Source: Symsagittifera roscoffensis (lineage: Eukaryota > Xenacoelomorpha > Acoela > Convolutidae). Taken from it: DNA of 64,000 nucleotides. Every line of letters begins with the position of its first letter. The stretch's first letter is position 1. The stretch spans positions 61,968,727 through 62,032,726 of the forward strand of contig NC_087062.1 in assembly GCF_963678635.1 (NCBI RefSeq). The letters are read 5' to 3'. Below the pieces are notes generated by a model. It was not told the DNA's origin. It worked only from the letters and a program-made list of their open reading frames with translations, and did not search any database. The translations under genes were made by a program, and so were the position numbers. Of the stretch, positions 32,831 to 45,999 are shown piece after piece.

Positions 32831-33135
32831 AAAATTGATGATCTCAAATTGTTTTACTCTTCTCGCCTTATTTACTTGGGAAACAACTAAGGTTTTAGGC
32901 AAAGTCCAATTTTTGAAATCACATTTTTCGTGCCGCATTAGTATAGCAAATTCATTCAGTATCAAACACATACCTCCAGCTTTAGCTGGTCCCCTAGTTG
33001 CTTTTCATCTAGACTTACGAAAATTTTTGTTTACCTAGTTTTTTCAACCATTTCGATGTTTTTTCGACTAATGTTTTTGTTAAGCTTCTGTTATATCGCG
33101 AGTGATGCGAAGCTCTGCTTCGCCTCTGTGCAGAA

Positions 33136-36100
33136 TATGACATGCGGATTAATTAAGCCATGACAAACATGATTAACCTTGTAAATCCATTTGTCGCGCC
33201 ATAAAATTGATGCTCATGTGATGTGGGGTGGGGAGAGGAGAGCGAGGAAAAAGAGCCAATGACATCCCATTTCCCCACGGTTGGTCATGCATCGAGTAGA
33301 ACCGGGGACAAAAAAAATGTTTTTTTTTTTCAATGAGATAGTGCTGTCTCAAGTTGATCGTGCGTAAATTAACATGTTAACATAGGGCGAAAGCACTGAG
33401 TGTGTTTTATGGTGGTAATAAGTTAAAAGTGTAAAAACGGCAGAATACACAATTCCTAAATCAGAGGGAGTGTTTGTAATTGAAATCGATAAAATTTTGA
33501 AATACCGGTCTTTTCTCCGGTTTCGATCGTTTTGCCGTCTAAATAGTACGCATTAGTTTGCACGTTCTGAAGCTCTTCGCTTATCAAAATTTAATATTAT
33601 TTTTTTATCTTCATGCTTTTGTGGTTTTACTGATGAGCTTGAGACATGGTTCGAGTTATGAAATTTTGTTACTTATATTTAAACAAAGCGACGTGAAATT
33701 TTGTTGAAGAAGTCTAAAAGAAGTGTTTTTATACTTTTTTGAGGTATATCCCTATTTATTTCATATTTTCGAAATTGAAAGAATAAGGGCAGATAAACAA
33801 GATCAAGACAGATCCGACTACGGTCATCTTTCTATTTTTCCATCTTAATAGCGGCAATTTTTCCTCACAAAATGATTTTTTTCATGCAGAATTTCTTCTA
33901 CTTAAATTGCCATAAGCCATAAGTTTTTGCCAGACCATGCAGTTCAAGCGTCCCTGTAGTTTCGAATTTATATTTATGATTTAAACTTGTCGGAGCTCTT
34001 AATGCAGTGTTTTTGTCGGATCACACCTCTGTCTAATCCTAGATTAGTTGGGCGTGTTTAAAATCATAAAATTTTACAGAAGTGTAATTCAAGCAGTTTA
34101 ATTGGATTTAATGTTTATAGCTACAACTTATACGGGAAAAACCACGCCCCATTTGAATTAATGCCAATATCAATTGTTCTAGCGCCGTCAGTTGGTAATG
34201 TAGCAAGTTAATGGAGTATTCTGAATAAATCAAGGTCAAATTAAACCATACTCAATAAATTCTGCGTCATATGAGGTAAATGTGTCACGCCTTTTTAAAT
34301 CAAATTATGAACTCAATGTTTTTTTGGCGGTAGATATTCGATCCTGTAAAAACAATTGGCAATTGGCTTGAAAGAACATTTTGGTGCCGCTTTAAAATTC
34401 CCTTTGTGTCTTGTCTCGATCTTGTTATCATATTCCTTTTTTTAAAATGATAACATTTTTCTTTTAGCTAACCAATCCGAGCAACAAGGGATATTTCGAC
34501 TGAAACCTATCTGATTTTTTGATCAGCATGTGGAATCTTTTGATTGCAGTTTTTTTATTCTGAGGCAGAAAATATGGATTTTATTGCTAATGTTTTACGC
34601 TTGATTTGTTGAAAGACAGTTAATTTTTGTCTTGCATTTGTTTTCTTTTCAATCGAATGGTCAAACATTTTTGAAATCTTTTTTGAAAAATAAATGGCCT
34701 CAAAAATTGCTTTGAAATATCTCCCAATGGTTACATTTATTCAACTAGAAAATGTGGCTGACTGAAGTACTTAATGTGCATACAATATGGTTTTTGTTTA
34801 TTACTCGGCTTCGAGCAAGGTCTATGGATCTTGACAGTTTATGTAACTACAAACAATACCAAATGTCATGTTGCTTTTTGACCAGCTGTTGATCATTTTT
34901 AAACCGGTTAGCCCCCTTCAATTGCGTGTGATCAAACTACCTCTTCATATTTCCACGTGATCAGCCCTAGTTGTTCAGCCTTTGATTTAGTGACCTATTT
35001 ATCTTATCAGTATCACAAGGCCGTTACTTGGGATTAATTGAAATTCTGTCGGCTAAACTGATTTAGGAATGATTTTCACTGTCTCATCCGTGACACCAAA
35101 TTTCTACAGAAGACTATCGATTAACCGTAAGATACCATCTATTTATCCATTGTTTTTCACCTTTTTTATATTCTAAACACGCCACAAATTATCTATTTGA
35201 CCTGTGCCTGTCAAATGGAAAGTCAACATAAGTATCCTCATCTGAATACTTATGACGTTTGATCGAACAAAAAAGTTAAATTTTCAAACCTTTTTCAAAT
35301 CTTTTGCGTTAATCTGAAGGAATGCGTATTCAAATATTCTGCAAGTGTCTTTTATTCTCGGATTACTGTCGCAGATTCATGTTGGCGCTAAGAACCTCCA
35401 TCGAATCACAAATTAGCTGCCTGGCAAAATGGTAGAACTCAATCTTTGCTACCTGTTACAATCATGGTGGAACTAAGGCGACTAAAATACGCCTTTAAGT
35501 CAAATATGTCTTGTTATAAAAAAGGATTCAATCAAACAGGCCTTGTAAGTTTGCTTCAAATCTTTTGGGAATTGGAAAGGGAGAACTGAGTTAGCTTTTG
35601 CAAATTTACTAATTTAACATCATGCTGATAATAGGTAGAAAACAAAATAAACAGGTAGCTAGGTTTTTTGTCGTCCATTTTGTTAAGGTCCGATGATAGA
35701 GACAACAATAATCAATCATGGTATGGTTGCTGTGGTTCAATAATTTAACGCCTTCCTTCATTCTGTTCACTACTTGTGTAATTTCAGGGCGCCTTTTCCA
35801 TAAATCCCAATTTTGGACGTGACCGGGTGAATTGGCGTTATGGATGGCTGGAGTCTCTATTGTCTGGTTCGTTTGCCACATCTTTGTTCAGCCAAACACT
35901 TCTAAGACAATCTTCATCAATTTTTCACGCCTTTTTCCGCTTTGATCTCCATTCATTGGGATGGTCAGCGGGCGAACAAAGAAAAGCGAAAAACAATAAA
36001 CAATTCTGCTATTTATCACTAGAATTGTGCATAAATTAAGTGCAAGATTCTTAATAAATGGTATATTGATTTGATATTAGTTTTTACTTTCGATTGGGAT

Positions 36101-37315
36101 ATATTTGATTTTTTCCAATTAGATGTGACAGTAGTTTTGGAATTACTTTCAAAGTGGCACCTTCTCAATTTACTGGCGTGTTGCATTAAATTAAATCCTG
36201 TCCCCTTTATTTGTGATGAAACTTTCTCGAGTCTGAAAAGAACTTTGTCAATCTTATCTTTTCTGTTGCACGGTCTCATCCCCAGCATAAATCTCGCACC
36301 TGCCTTGATGAAAATGACCTTTCAAACGACACTGGCTGTTTGCCTGATTAATATTTAAAACCCTTTTCGGCTTTCAAGCGTCAGTTTATTTCGTCTGAGC
36401 ATCCGCCAGCCACCGCTTTGTTCACTTGCAGCGCCAGTGGCTTTACTTCTTGCCTCTCCTTTGGTTTCCCCCAAAGCCTGCTCTTAATTCGGAGACAAAT
36501 AAACAATCACATTTTTTGAATTGCGAGTAGAAACAACAAACTATCAATTGAAATTGAGTCAATTGCGAGACAATATCTGATCAACGCCTGTTTGATCGAA
36601 TTCCTTTGATGTCTTACGCGCCTTCACAAAAACTATACTTTGTTGAGAAAAAACGCCTTGAATTGAATTTCTTAGTTTCAGTTTCTTTCAAATCGGGAAA
36701 AGGGACAATAAGGAAACAAGGTGAGATCCAATCAATCTGTTAATTATATCCTTCGGCTATTTTTCACCCCGAAGACATCTTTGGCTTAAAGTTGAGAGCA
36801 TTACTCTAACAAGAAGGATTACTTTTTGTTTTAAGTATCAGAAATCAATTTGCGCTTTTCGCAATTGCGATGTGGTGTTAGTCCAGAAACGAGTCAAGCG
36901 TCTTTAGTTAAAAATCTTATCCTCGAGCTCTACTTCTCTTTGTTTTCTCCCAATTGGGTTGCTTTTAACTTCCCAGAAGCACAAGTTTTCACTTTATTCT
37001 CACCTTATCATCCCAAATTGATCGATATATTGTTTTTATTCTCTGTGTTGTTCATTACTTTTCTCCGTGAATGTTGGGACTTTTTTCGTTTCTACCAACT
37101 CCTTGCCATATTTACGTCCTCTCAAGATGTTTTCTTTTGTCATTAGAAGGTCCTAACTTTGACCCTAATTGTAAAAAGGTTTGTATGGACCTTGTTTATA
37201 CCCTGTTCATCTTCTGACGGTTGTCCGCAATTAAATTTAGAAAACTTGTTCGCAGAATATCTCTTGAATAATTTCTTGGTATAATTTGATTTACACGTTT
37301 TGCCATTTGACAACA
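33136..37315. other. 4.2 kb without a recognised gene, upstream of the BRICHOS-like gene
   Basis: I recognise no repeat family here, unlike the flanks. A minus-strand frame (35881-35609, 90 codons) has protein-like composition but no recognisable motif. About 36360-36490 is less AT-rich and could hold a promoter or untranslated exon of the gene at 37316. That is a guess from composition and position. Confidence 0.35.
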
Positions 37316-38710
37316 ATGGACTTAATCAACTCCATTAGACACAGAAATGAGGAAATTATTGGCGGCTTAGAAACAGAAAAGAAGGCAAATTTAGCGGGAA
37401 AAAATGCCAGCTCAGTTCCTGCGCCCTTTCTGCAGAAATCGTGTAACGGATTAATTGATACTTATGTTACATTAAACAACGCGAACAGTTTACATAGATC
37501 TTGTAACGCTACCACTAGGGGTCTATTCTCGGCTACAACGAACGTTTCAATGACTAGTAAAACCTTAATAGGTACTACTACTTTACCTAATCATTACACA
37601 GGTAGCGTTACAAAATTGGGCTCTAAACAGATCCCAATTGAAAAAAATCAAAGGAGTGTGAATAGCTTAGCTAGCAAGATGATAGCTCCTTACGGATTGT
37701 CATTATCCGCTAATTTGAACCCTCCGCTGACCCCTCAAATGGCAAGAAACTGTTCATGTCTCTACACTTTGAAAGAAAACCTTTCAAACAAGTCCTTGAT
37801 CAAAAGCTGCAATAACTGCAACAATAACAGCTTCTCCTTGATGGCGCCAATTAGTAAGTCCAAATGTGACTTGAGTTACTCTGATTCGCACGAGTTTGGA
37901 GAAACTCAGTTTCCAACTTACTGCAGCAGAACCTCAAATTATGACACTTTTGTTCGAACGAGCATTAGCCCCCACTCATTATTGAAGTCACCATCTCTGA
38001 CAACTCAGAGCTCAATTCAAAACATGCTTTCATCAAACAGTACCAACCCCAGTTCTAGTGTCAATTATCAGAAACCATTAGTCATCGGAGACTTAGAATC
38101 CAGTTCAACAGATCATACTTTGGCCCAAAAAGTGCGCCTTATTTCTATAATCGCTGTGTCCGCATTCTTGGGTTTATTCGCTTGTTTTCTCACAATTTAC
38201 CTTGTAGTCGAGAGGTTATGGTTTTGGCAAGGTGTAAGTGCAAGTACGAATTCTGTTTACAGTAGTAACCAAATCTATCCTGATCATCAAGACACTTATC
38301 ACGACCCTTCTAATAGTTACGAGTTTTTAGGGGATTACCAGCCAATATTGGACGCACATTCTGCCAAGCCATTAAATTTAATTCACCCGAAATTGAACAA
38401 AACTTCAATGAAAGTGTTTTACGACTTCGTAAATTATCAGATTATCATTAAAACTGAAGTTTCGAATGATTCTTTGTGTTATTTGAAAGACCTGATATTA
38501 CCACCGGAGCTTACGAAAAGCGGCAACATTAACAGTATTCTCCGAGAACTTTCTTCGGAGAGTTACGTCAATTCAATCCTGGAGATAGAAACTGAAATGC
38601 TTTACAATCCGAAAGACCAACTGGATTCAGAGTCTCACGGTGCTAAAACAACCGAAGTTTGTTCAAAGTCGAAGTTATTTCAGTTGGTACCGATGAAAGT
38701 TGACACTTAG
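37316..38710 (+). CDS. Type II membrane protein with C-terminal BRICHOS-like domain
   Basis: An uninterrupted frame of 464 residues starts at ATG 37316 (A at -3, G at +4) and ends at TAG 38708. About residues 1-270 are rich in S, N and T with many Cys and no domain I recognise, and should be cytosolic. Residues about 274-302 are one hydrophobic segment followed by charged and aromatic residues, with no signal peptide, giving an N-in, C-out layout. Residues about 366-460 show the BRICHOS pattern: a YDF start, alternating beta-like residues, Cys388 followed by Tyr, a PP, a loop, and a second Cys at 449. In ITM2/BRI2, chondromodulin and surfactant protein C precursors this domain is a chaperone for a partner segment in the secretory pathway. 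Here the chain ends about 15 residues after the second Cys, so no long C-terminal client peptide follows. The long N-terminal tail is unusual for the family. The identification rests on pattern, not on a search. Confidence 0.7.
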   Translation: MDLINSIRHRNEEIIGGLETEKKANLAGKNASSVPAPFLQKSCNGLIDTYVTLNNANSLHRSCNATTRGLFSATTNVSMTSKTLIGTTTLPNHYTGSVTKLGSKQIPIEKNQRSVNSLASKMIAPYGLSLSANLNPPLTPQMARNCSCLYTLKENLSNKSLIKSCNNCNNNSFSLMAPISKSKCDLSYSDSHEFGETQFPTYCSRTSNYDTFVRTSISPHSLLKSPSLTTQSSIQNMLSSNSTNPSSSVNYQKPLVIGDLESSSTDHTLAQKVRLISIIAVSAFLGLFACFLTIYLVVERLWFWQGVSASTNSVYSSNQIYPDHQDTYHDPSNSYEFLGDYQPILDAHSAKPLNLIHPKLNKTSMKVFYDFVNYQIIIKTEVSNDSLCYLKDLILPPELTKSGNINSILRELSSESYVNSILEIETEMLYNPKDQLDSESHGAKTTEVCSKSKLFQLVPMKVDT

Positions 38711-41330
38711 TGTTTTTTTATATTGAATCTATATAACAACACACCTACTCCCACAAATTTTGGCGTTTTTTCATCTTTCTAGTTTAAAAATGCTCTGCCG
38801 TTATTTTATGGATTGAGTGATTCAAAATACATTTTCACTCATATAAAAATAGATGGATTCCTTTGATTGCTGTCTTTTTAAAAGCTTAAAAGGGGTTTTT
38901 GATTGACACAATTAGCGAAAGATGAGGCTTTTGAAAATATGGTTGAGATAATGAGCCGTATGTTCTTCAAATACATTTTTATTCAGCAGCTTTGAAGGGG
39001 TGTTGTTAAGTAGATACAAATTTAATTTATTTTTAAGTTTTGTAATAAAAGCTAAATTTGATTTTAATTTCAAATAAAAATTGTGTCATATGTGTTTTGG
39101 CATAGTTTACTTAGCTGGAGTGAAAAATGAGTGCCAGTAAAATGATCTTGATTATTTTTTGTTTTTGACCACTAAAAAGTGTGGTAAAAATTTAAAACGT
39201 TTGGTGAATGTTTTGGCGCAGTTTCAACTACCTCTAAAAAGCCAATCGTAGGCCTTCAATGTTTATTATGAAAAACGTTCCTGAACTGCGAATTCTATTT
39301 CAAAAATATTTTTTGACAGGGAAACCTGTCGAGAATAACTGGTCTGAATATCTTTGTAGAGCTCCTCACAAAAGCTCTCGAAGAGATGGGCTTTTTCGTC
39401 ATTACAGTGACTAAAATATGAGTTAACAGTTACATTGATAAAATTTGATTAGTTATTGCTTGAAACCTGAGTCCCCTCTCAAAAAATGGCAGCAAAATTA
39501 GGAAAAAAAAACGTTTCTGATTTTCTGAAGCGAGGATAACTGAGGTCGTAATTTTTGACGCTACTTGTACTGCAATTTGATTTTCCTATTTTGGATGAGT
39601 TTTTTGTTTTTGATCAGAATCGTGCCAGTCAAACCGGCGATGTAATGATGAAGATTAAACAGGCTTTAAATAAGCTCTTTATAGGTCATTATACTTCTTA
39701 TTGCTCTGCATATATGTGAAGTATGTTACTTAATATATATTTATATTTTCCTGAGCTTTTTCTAATTTAGCTTGCGAGTAATCTACCTTGAAAATGTAAC
39801 TAAAACTATCAGCGCATCGAATCGTCTTTTTATAGTAGAAATTTTCCAGTTCCAACCTCTGAAAGCAGGGAGGAAGTTTGTCTTGCGGGTGTATTTTAGA
39901 GTTTTTCCAGGTACAATCAGGCACCGCAGTTTCTTATTGGAATGGGTCGGCTGATATATCATGTTAAAGCCTTTTGAGATCTAAAAAATTTCCGAAAAGT
40001 TCCTCAACATCAAGAAAAACCGGTTTGACATCGAGAAAAACTGGTTTGAAGTCTAATTTCTAACGAATGAAGCGAGCAAGTGCACTGGCTAATAATTGGC
40101 TCATAATTCAATTTAAGCAGTGAAAACTAGTAAAAAAAAAATTTGAAGTTTCTTTTTTTTAAAAAGTTGATTGTTTTTTCAATTTTTAGTTTTCTATTCA
40201 GTTTTGAGGAAACTCCAAAAAGACATAATTTACTGACGTTTTTCCCGTAAATAAGTTTGTTCACAGGACTCATATGGACGTCTGGACTCATCTTCTCTAG
40301 CGGTACCTTGTTTCATAGTCAGATTTTTTCCCTTATTTTTTGATTTTTTTTTCATTAAAAAGTTTTTTTTCGTATTAAATTCAAGGATTATTCTGTGCAT
40401 TTGTTGTAGTAATAACAACTATGCTCGAGACGACAAATCTCGGAAGTTCGATTCTAGTCGGGACCTGTTTTTTGTGCTAATTGAAAGTTTTCGACTATTT
40501 CAGACATTCGTGTCTGTTATTTTTGCCGTGTGCGATCCCTCAGAAAAGTTCGATTTCTTTTTAGCCTTTCGAAAGCTCTGTTTAGAGCTTCTAGATACAT
40601 TTTTTCCCGGTAGCTTTTGTCTCTCAGCTTTTCTTTTGAACTTTTTGACAAAAATTACTTTTTCCAAGTTTTTTTTTCAGTTGTTAGTTTGCTTTTAATC
40701 ATACTCTTTCATTTTTGTATCGGAAATGGTGTTAAGCACAGCTTTTCCAAATGGTTCTAAGCTCAGCCTGGCTTAAGCTTAAAACATCGTTGATTGTTAT
40801 TAACACTATTAGGGCAATCTGGAGCTGTATTTTATCATGCTCATCACCTGCATACAAAAATTGTTACAACCCGTGAACGTTTCCCTGGGTTATCCAAATA
40901 CCAAAGTGCTCCTTAGTTTGAAAGTGCTGCTTTGTTGGAGCTGTAGGAATGCACTTTTAGCCGATTTTTGTCCAGCAAAGTCAGGTAATACAAATGAATG
41001 TCATGAGTCCTAGTGATGTATCAAATTGAAGCTTCGTCAGTTGCCATTTGACTGGCAGTAAAAAAATTTCTGTTGAGTTAAGGAAAAAAACTGTTTGCAA
41101 CTTCCACTAAGTAGCCAAAGCAGAAGAGCAGATCAATCGAATCGCTATTACTGTAATTACTTCGGATAAAGAATAAATGCTATGAAAAAAAAAGCAAATC
41201 GAAAAATAAATTTCTTATCTTGTCCCCTTTTGAAAGCAAATTGTTTTTATAAAATTTGTACTTTTTTCCTAATATATGACGATCCGAATTTTCTATGATG
41301 AATGCAGGTTAATCACGAATAGTGTCATTA
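38711..41330. other. No gene seen; one tRNA-like SINE head near 40395-40470
   Basis: The stretch actatgctcgagacgacaaa, then aagttcgattctagtcggga, then a T run, matches the tRNA-like heads at 29.7 and 41.5 kb. The rest is AT-rich DNA with no supported feature. Confidence 0.4.
39044..39049 (+). terminator. Possible polyadenylation signal of the BRICHOS-like gene
   Basis: AATAAA about 335 bases after the stop codon, in AT-rich DNA. Another lies near 39073. Such hexamers are common by chance in this composition. Confidence 0.4.
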
Positions 41331-41339
41331 TGTTATTTT

Positions 41340-43405
41340 AGTTTGTAGGTAAGGGTATTGCTATTGGTACTAAACTTCTTTCCCGTAAATAACTTCACAG
41401 GACTCGTCTGGAATCATCTCTAATGGTACCATGTTTCAAAATCTATTCAAAAATTGTAGCGTTCCTGGCCAACTTAGCCTGGAGAATACGAATATGCCTG
41501 GGACAGCAAAAGTCCTGGGTTCGGTTTCGAATCTGACCTGGACTTGTTTTTTTTTCAAATGGGCAATATTCTGTTTCAAATAAAATTGTCGGCAAATTAT
41601 TTTACTGCTTATCTGTTGTTGGCTCAGTTTGCACATCTTGGAATCATTTTTTGCTACTTGTATTTTTGATTTTAGTAGTTGATGTACTCTTTTACTTACC
41701 TTGACTTCGTGCTTCCTTCTTCATTTTATGTTGTTTCGCTGAAAAAAAATTCTCGGACCAAGTTATTTCGGCCCGTTTTTTGTTGGCTTAATGACTTAAT
41801 TAGGGGTTGTTTAAAAGAATTCATTTTTAATACTCCCATCCTCACTATTCAAGTCGGTTATATATTAACCAATCAGTTTGTTTCGTTTAGGAAATTTTTT
41901 TCGTTTTCTGCAAAAGTTTTAGAGTTTGTCCGAAACTTCTGCTGATTTTTAAAAAAAAAAAGGTATTAATTCAAAGACGGCCTACTCCTTATTTGCCTGC
42001 ATACTACCATAGAATTTCTTTTTATTTTACCTTAACGTCTACATCCTTCGAAAAAGTCTGAGGGAAAAGTTGACCCTTAGTTTTGATTTGTTCCGTTCAC
42101 TCGAAAACTTTCAGATATGATTTTTTAGTTTCAATGAAAAGAACGGTTTTGCAAAAAATCCCCTGCATAAGCGGCTACGCCCAGTTTTTTTTACGCATAA
42201 GTAAATGCCCTTCGAAATAGTCAAAATTTTGATTTTTGACAGTTTAGTTAATCTTTTTGACTTTTTTCGAAAACTAACCTCCTAAATCTGATATGGTGGA
42301 CGCAATAGACGTAACGGATAGTGGGAAGCTCTCCTGCCTTAGCGCCTACTCACCAAACTTTTTACACAAACTTTTATCGCACTGGGAACAGTCGAATGTT
42401 TTGTTTTTTGACCTTTTTTTTTAAACTTGAATATTCTCGAAAAATCCCTGCGATGTCTGAGATTTTTGGTTCAGTTCAAAAAACGGATTGTGGGAAGCTC
42501 ATTTAGTTATGTCACTACGCGCAATCGCTTTTTGACTCTAAATGTTATGGCCCTCAAAAAAAGTCAAAATTTTGATTTTTGACCGTTTTTTTTAAATTTG
42601 ACTTTTCTTGAGAACTACCCTTCCAAATCTAAAATTTTGAGTTCAATCAAAATTTTGGGTTGCGTCAATACTTTCGACATAAGCGGCTACGCCCTATTTA
42701 TTTACACAAATCGCTATGATTATCGGATAGTCAAATCTTTGATTTGTTGACCGTTTTCTGGTATTGTCTCGCTAACTATCCTGCCACATCTAATATCATA
42801 GTTTTAATCAAACCAACAGAATGTTGAAAGTCTACCTTTAAAATTGGCTATGCCTCATTTATCTAAAAAAAAGTTATGGCCTTCAAACAAGTCAACGTTT
42901 TGAAACTTGACAGATTTTGGAAGTTTTATGATTTTACGCGAAAACTACGAGTCCAATCGAGAAACCCGGTTTTGGGAATCTTCTCCAGCCACAACTTGCT
43001 CTTTGCAGGAAAATTCATGGATTTTGGAAATCTTTTCGATGATTTTTTTAGAACTTTTGGCCGTTTTTGAAACTTTTCAAGTTTTCTGAAAATATACTCA
43101 ATCAAATCTGAGATGAAAAGTTCAATTGAAAGAACCGGTTGCGATAATGGTTTCTGCAGAAGCGGCGACTCCATAAATTTTATCTCCTCGGGAAAATTGA
43201 TCATCTTAAAATGTTCTACTCTTCTCACTTAATTTAGTAGAAAAACAACTAAGGTTTTGGGCAAAGTGCCGCATCAGTATAGCAAGTCCGCCTAGTTTTT
43301 TTTCGCTTAGTTTTTTTCCAACTTTATCTATTTTTTTTACTTATGTTTTTTGTGTGTTTGCTGTATTATAAAAGGTGCGAAGCTTCGCTTCGCCTCTGTT
43401 AGCAA
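41340..43405 (+). mobile_element. 2-kb copy of the dispersed repeat
   Basis: Approximate limits. A tRNA-like head (about 41460-41550: acttagcctggagaatacga, then gggttcggtt), the shared body, and the array at 42080-43180 follow in the same order as at 29.6-33.1 kb. It ends aaggtgcgaagcttcgcttc and gcctctg near 43400. It lacks the 30.7-31.7 kb array, which accounts for most of its shorter length. Confidence 0.6.
42080..43180 (+). repeat. Degenerate tandem array, unit about 165-175 bp (copy 2)
   Basis: Units carry ataagcggctacgccc, gttatggccctc/ttc, ttttgatttttgaccgtttt and ctaccctyccaaatctra, as in 31850-32830. The last units of both arrays share gaaagaaccggttgcg and gaagcggcgrctcc. Confidence 0.75.
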
Positions 43406-45438
43406 TTTCAGTCTTCCAGTTTCTAGCGGCCTAATAGTCTTTTATTGCCTAATTACATTGTTTGCATTTTCTCGACCGTGTATTAAGATTTGTGAGGGTT
43501 TTTGAGTGTTTTTTTTTCCTCGCGAAATCAAATTCTTTCAAGTAAAAATGGGTAAAAATGCCATAAAAAGTACCCAAAAGTTTGACATTGACATTTTATA
43601 TGTCTTTTTCCAGTTCTGGTAGTAAAACTAGATTTGCTTGAAATTTAATCTATTTATTAGCATAGCAATTGCTTTAGGAAAATAATTTACTGCAGTTTCA
43701 AAGAAGCTTGAAAAATGTTTCTTATAAATTTTTTTTCTAATTTTTTTTTTGATTTTTAATTCAAGTTTAGAAGTCAAAACAAAATTTTTTCAACTGTGAA
43801 TGTCTTTCAGATAAATTTGATTGGTGTTCAATCGCAGTATCAATAAGATGGTTGTCTCTAAATTTTCCGCTGGAAACACCATTAAGGGTTAAAACAAGGA
43901 GATTTCGCGCCTTAGCTTGCAGAGATTTGACCCCTTCACCGCTCAAAGGGTCCTTTGGTATCATTGTGTAACATTCATTTTTAGCTAACCGATACTAAAT
44001 TTGTTCTAAAGGGTAGTATTTTTTGTCAAAATATACTAGTTTTGAGCGGACAACGCGCACCGAAAAGTGCACAAAAACGGCGTTTTAGCTTATTTTTTCA
44101 AAAACTAAAACTCGCTCGCGGCACAAAAAGTTTTGGCAAAATATGGTTTTCTTTTGAAAATCAGCCCCCTGATTAACTGATTAACCTTGTAATTTTTTGT
44201 AAGACGGTACACGGACAGGTTAAAGGATGGTTTGGAAATGGTTCGGATGTAAAACAGTTCTGCTAGACTAGTTAATGCTTTATTAACGTTTTCTCAATGT
44301 GCGATGTTTTTTTCTCATCTATTGCCAGTGGTGCAAGGTTCGGCTTGGTGGTACTAGCAGATAAATTATCACATGTGAGGCTTTATAATGAATCGGTAAT
44401 TTTTTTTTTACATAGCTGTTCAATAAAAGTGGAGAAATATAGAATCTAGCTCTTAAAAAAGCTGCGCCCGACATTTTATAATATGCAATAGTACTACATC
44501 AGATTATACGTAAACTAAAGTAGAGCAGTTTTTCTACATAAATGTGAAATTTTTGGTGTTTACCAGATTATACAAACATATGTTCCTTTGGATGCAGGTA
44601 AAACCGTTTCAAAAAACTTGGGCAGAAAGGTTAAATTGATATTATGAGTGGAATAAGTATTCACAAATGCGAAGAGACTTCTCAACTTCTGAGTTTGAAA
44701 CTGTACCAAATAAGAAATCCTTAATTTATTTCAGCTGTCTGGGAAAAAATTGAGGAAAAACGGAAAAACACAATACAAAAAACATAACAATCATAAATGT
44801 ATAATGTATCATCAGGAGTAGCCATACGGGCTGTGCAACCCAAAAATTAGCACACCTAAAGAACAAATCAAAACTGGAGAACAATTTAGTATAAACATGC
44901 AAATATGCTTGGATCAAAATGTCTATTAACACCTTGTTACCGTTTACAGAATTTTTATCGTTCTCATAAATAAGCAAAGCTTTTTTTATGTTGTAAAGCA
45001 TTTCAAATCAAATGTAAGATTTTTTTTAAGAAGTAAGTTTTTTAAAGAAAATTGTAGATTTTGATTATTTTACTTCCAAACGATTTTTTTGTGATTCTTA
45101 ACTTTGCGACAAAGCGAATGGTTCAAACCTTGACTCCAAAATCTACTCAATCTTTTGATCCCAGTATTTTTCAAAAAAAAATACAAGTGATGTATACGGT
45201 GATCATCTTTCAAATAGAGTTCATACAATTATGTAACCTATTATTTTCCTGTATCCTGTGTAACCATTTTATGCTTTATCAATTTCATCAAAATGATATT
45301 TTCCTATGTCTTATGTGGTAGAAAAAATCTTTCTTTTCATCGACTGATTGTTTTTCTGGCATTCTTTTTCTGATTTATTGAAAATTCATTTAACGCTTAA
45401 TTTTTCTAGAAAGCATCAGCAAATTTGTTTATCTTTCA
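43406..45438. other. No gene; internal fragment of the 47.8-kb hAT-type MITE near 43905-44170
   Basis: The parts gagatttgaccccttc, caaagggtcctttgg, gcgcaccgaaaagtgc and actcgctcgcggcac align with the inner part of the MITE at 47753-48172, without its termini. The rest is featureless AT-rich DNA. Confidence 0.5.
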
Positions 45439-45735
45439 GTCATAGAAGTCACGAATGGCTCTACGGTTCCCTTATTTTTCAGTAGCCAAAAATATGCTAT
45501 GTTTTTTGTTAGAGAGGCTATCTTTTTTTCTGTGAGATTTATCTTGTTTTCGACAAGCTTTAATCACGTTTACTTACATCTTTATGTCATAGAACTCACG
45601 AATGGCTCTACGGGTTCCTTGGTTTTTCTATAGCCAAAAATGTGCTATGTTTTTTGTTGGACAGTCTAAATTTATTTCTGTGAGCTTTATTTTGCCGTCG
45701 ACTGGCTTTAACTTTGAAACTTTTTCGGACACTTT
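45439..45735. repeat. Tandem duplication of about 147 bp
   Basis: Copies start at gtcatagaagtcacgaatgg (45439) and gtcatagaactcacgaatgg (45586) and match through tatgctatgttttttgtt and tttctgtgagmtttat. Confidence 0.85.
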
Positions 45736-45999
45736 TGCGACAGGCTTTTTCGAACACTTTTTTACTGTTGCAAATCTATCAAAAGCTTGCAAATTGGTTT
45801 GAGTAATAGTTGTCAAAGCATGCTCATTTCAGATGAAAATTTCTTCTTTCTATTAGATCCGAAACAGCTAGAAATTTCATTATTTGATCTATGTTTTCAA
45901 AGGATTTCAGATCTCGATTTTCATTTTCTGTATTTTTCGATCTACAATGATCATTAACTCCAAAAATTTTCCTCACAAAAATCTTCCTATGTGGCTGCT

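Larger units (their letters stand above)
29600..33135 (+). mobile_element. 3.5-kb dispersed repeat with tRNA-like head, internal tandem arrays and GCGAAGC-type end
   Basis: Approximate limits. It starts near attatgcttgcgattagcaag. It carries a tRNA-like head (about 29725-29815: tttggcctggaggtaacg, then ggttcgatt) and a body shared with the copies at 16.1, 41.4 and 46.0 kb. Two blocks of degenerate tandem units follow (30690-31710 and 31850-32830). It ends gtgatgcgaagctctgcttc and gcctctgtg at about 33100-33130. No protein frame is visible, so it would depend on enzymes from elsewhere if it is mobile. The interpretation as one element is an inference from the shared order of parts. Confidence 0.55.

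Noticed and set aside
35609-35881. Minus-strand 90-codon frame with protein-like composition
   Set aside because: No motif, splice context or family was recognised, so it is not enough for a gene call.
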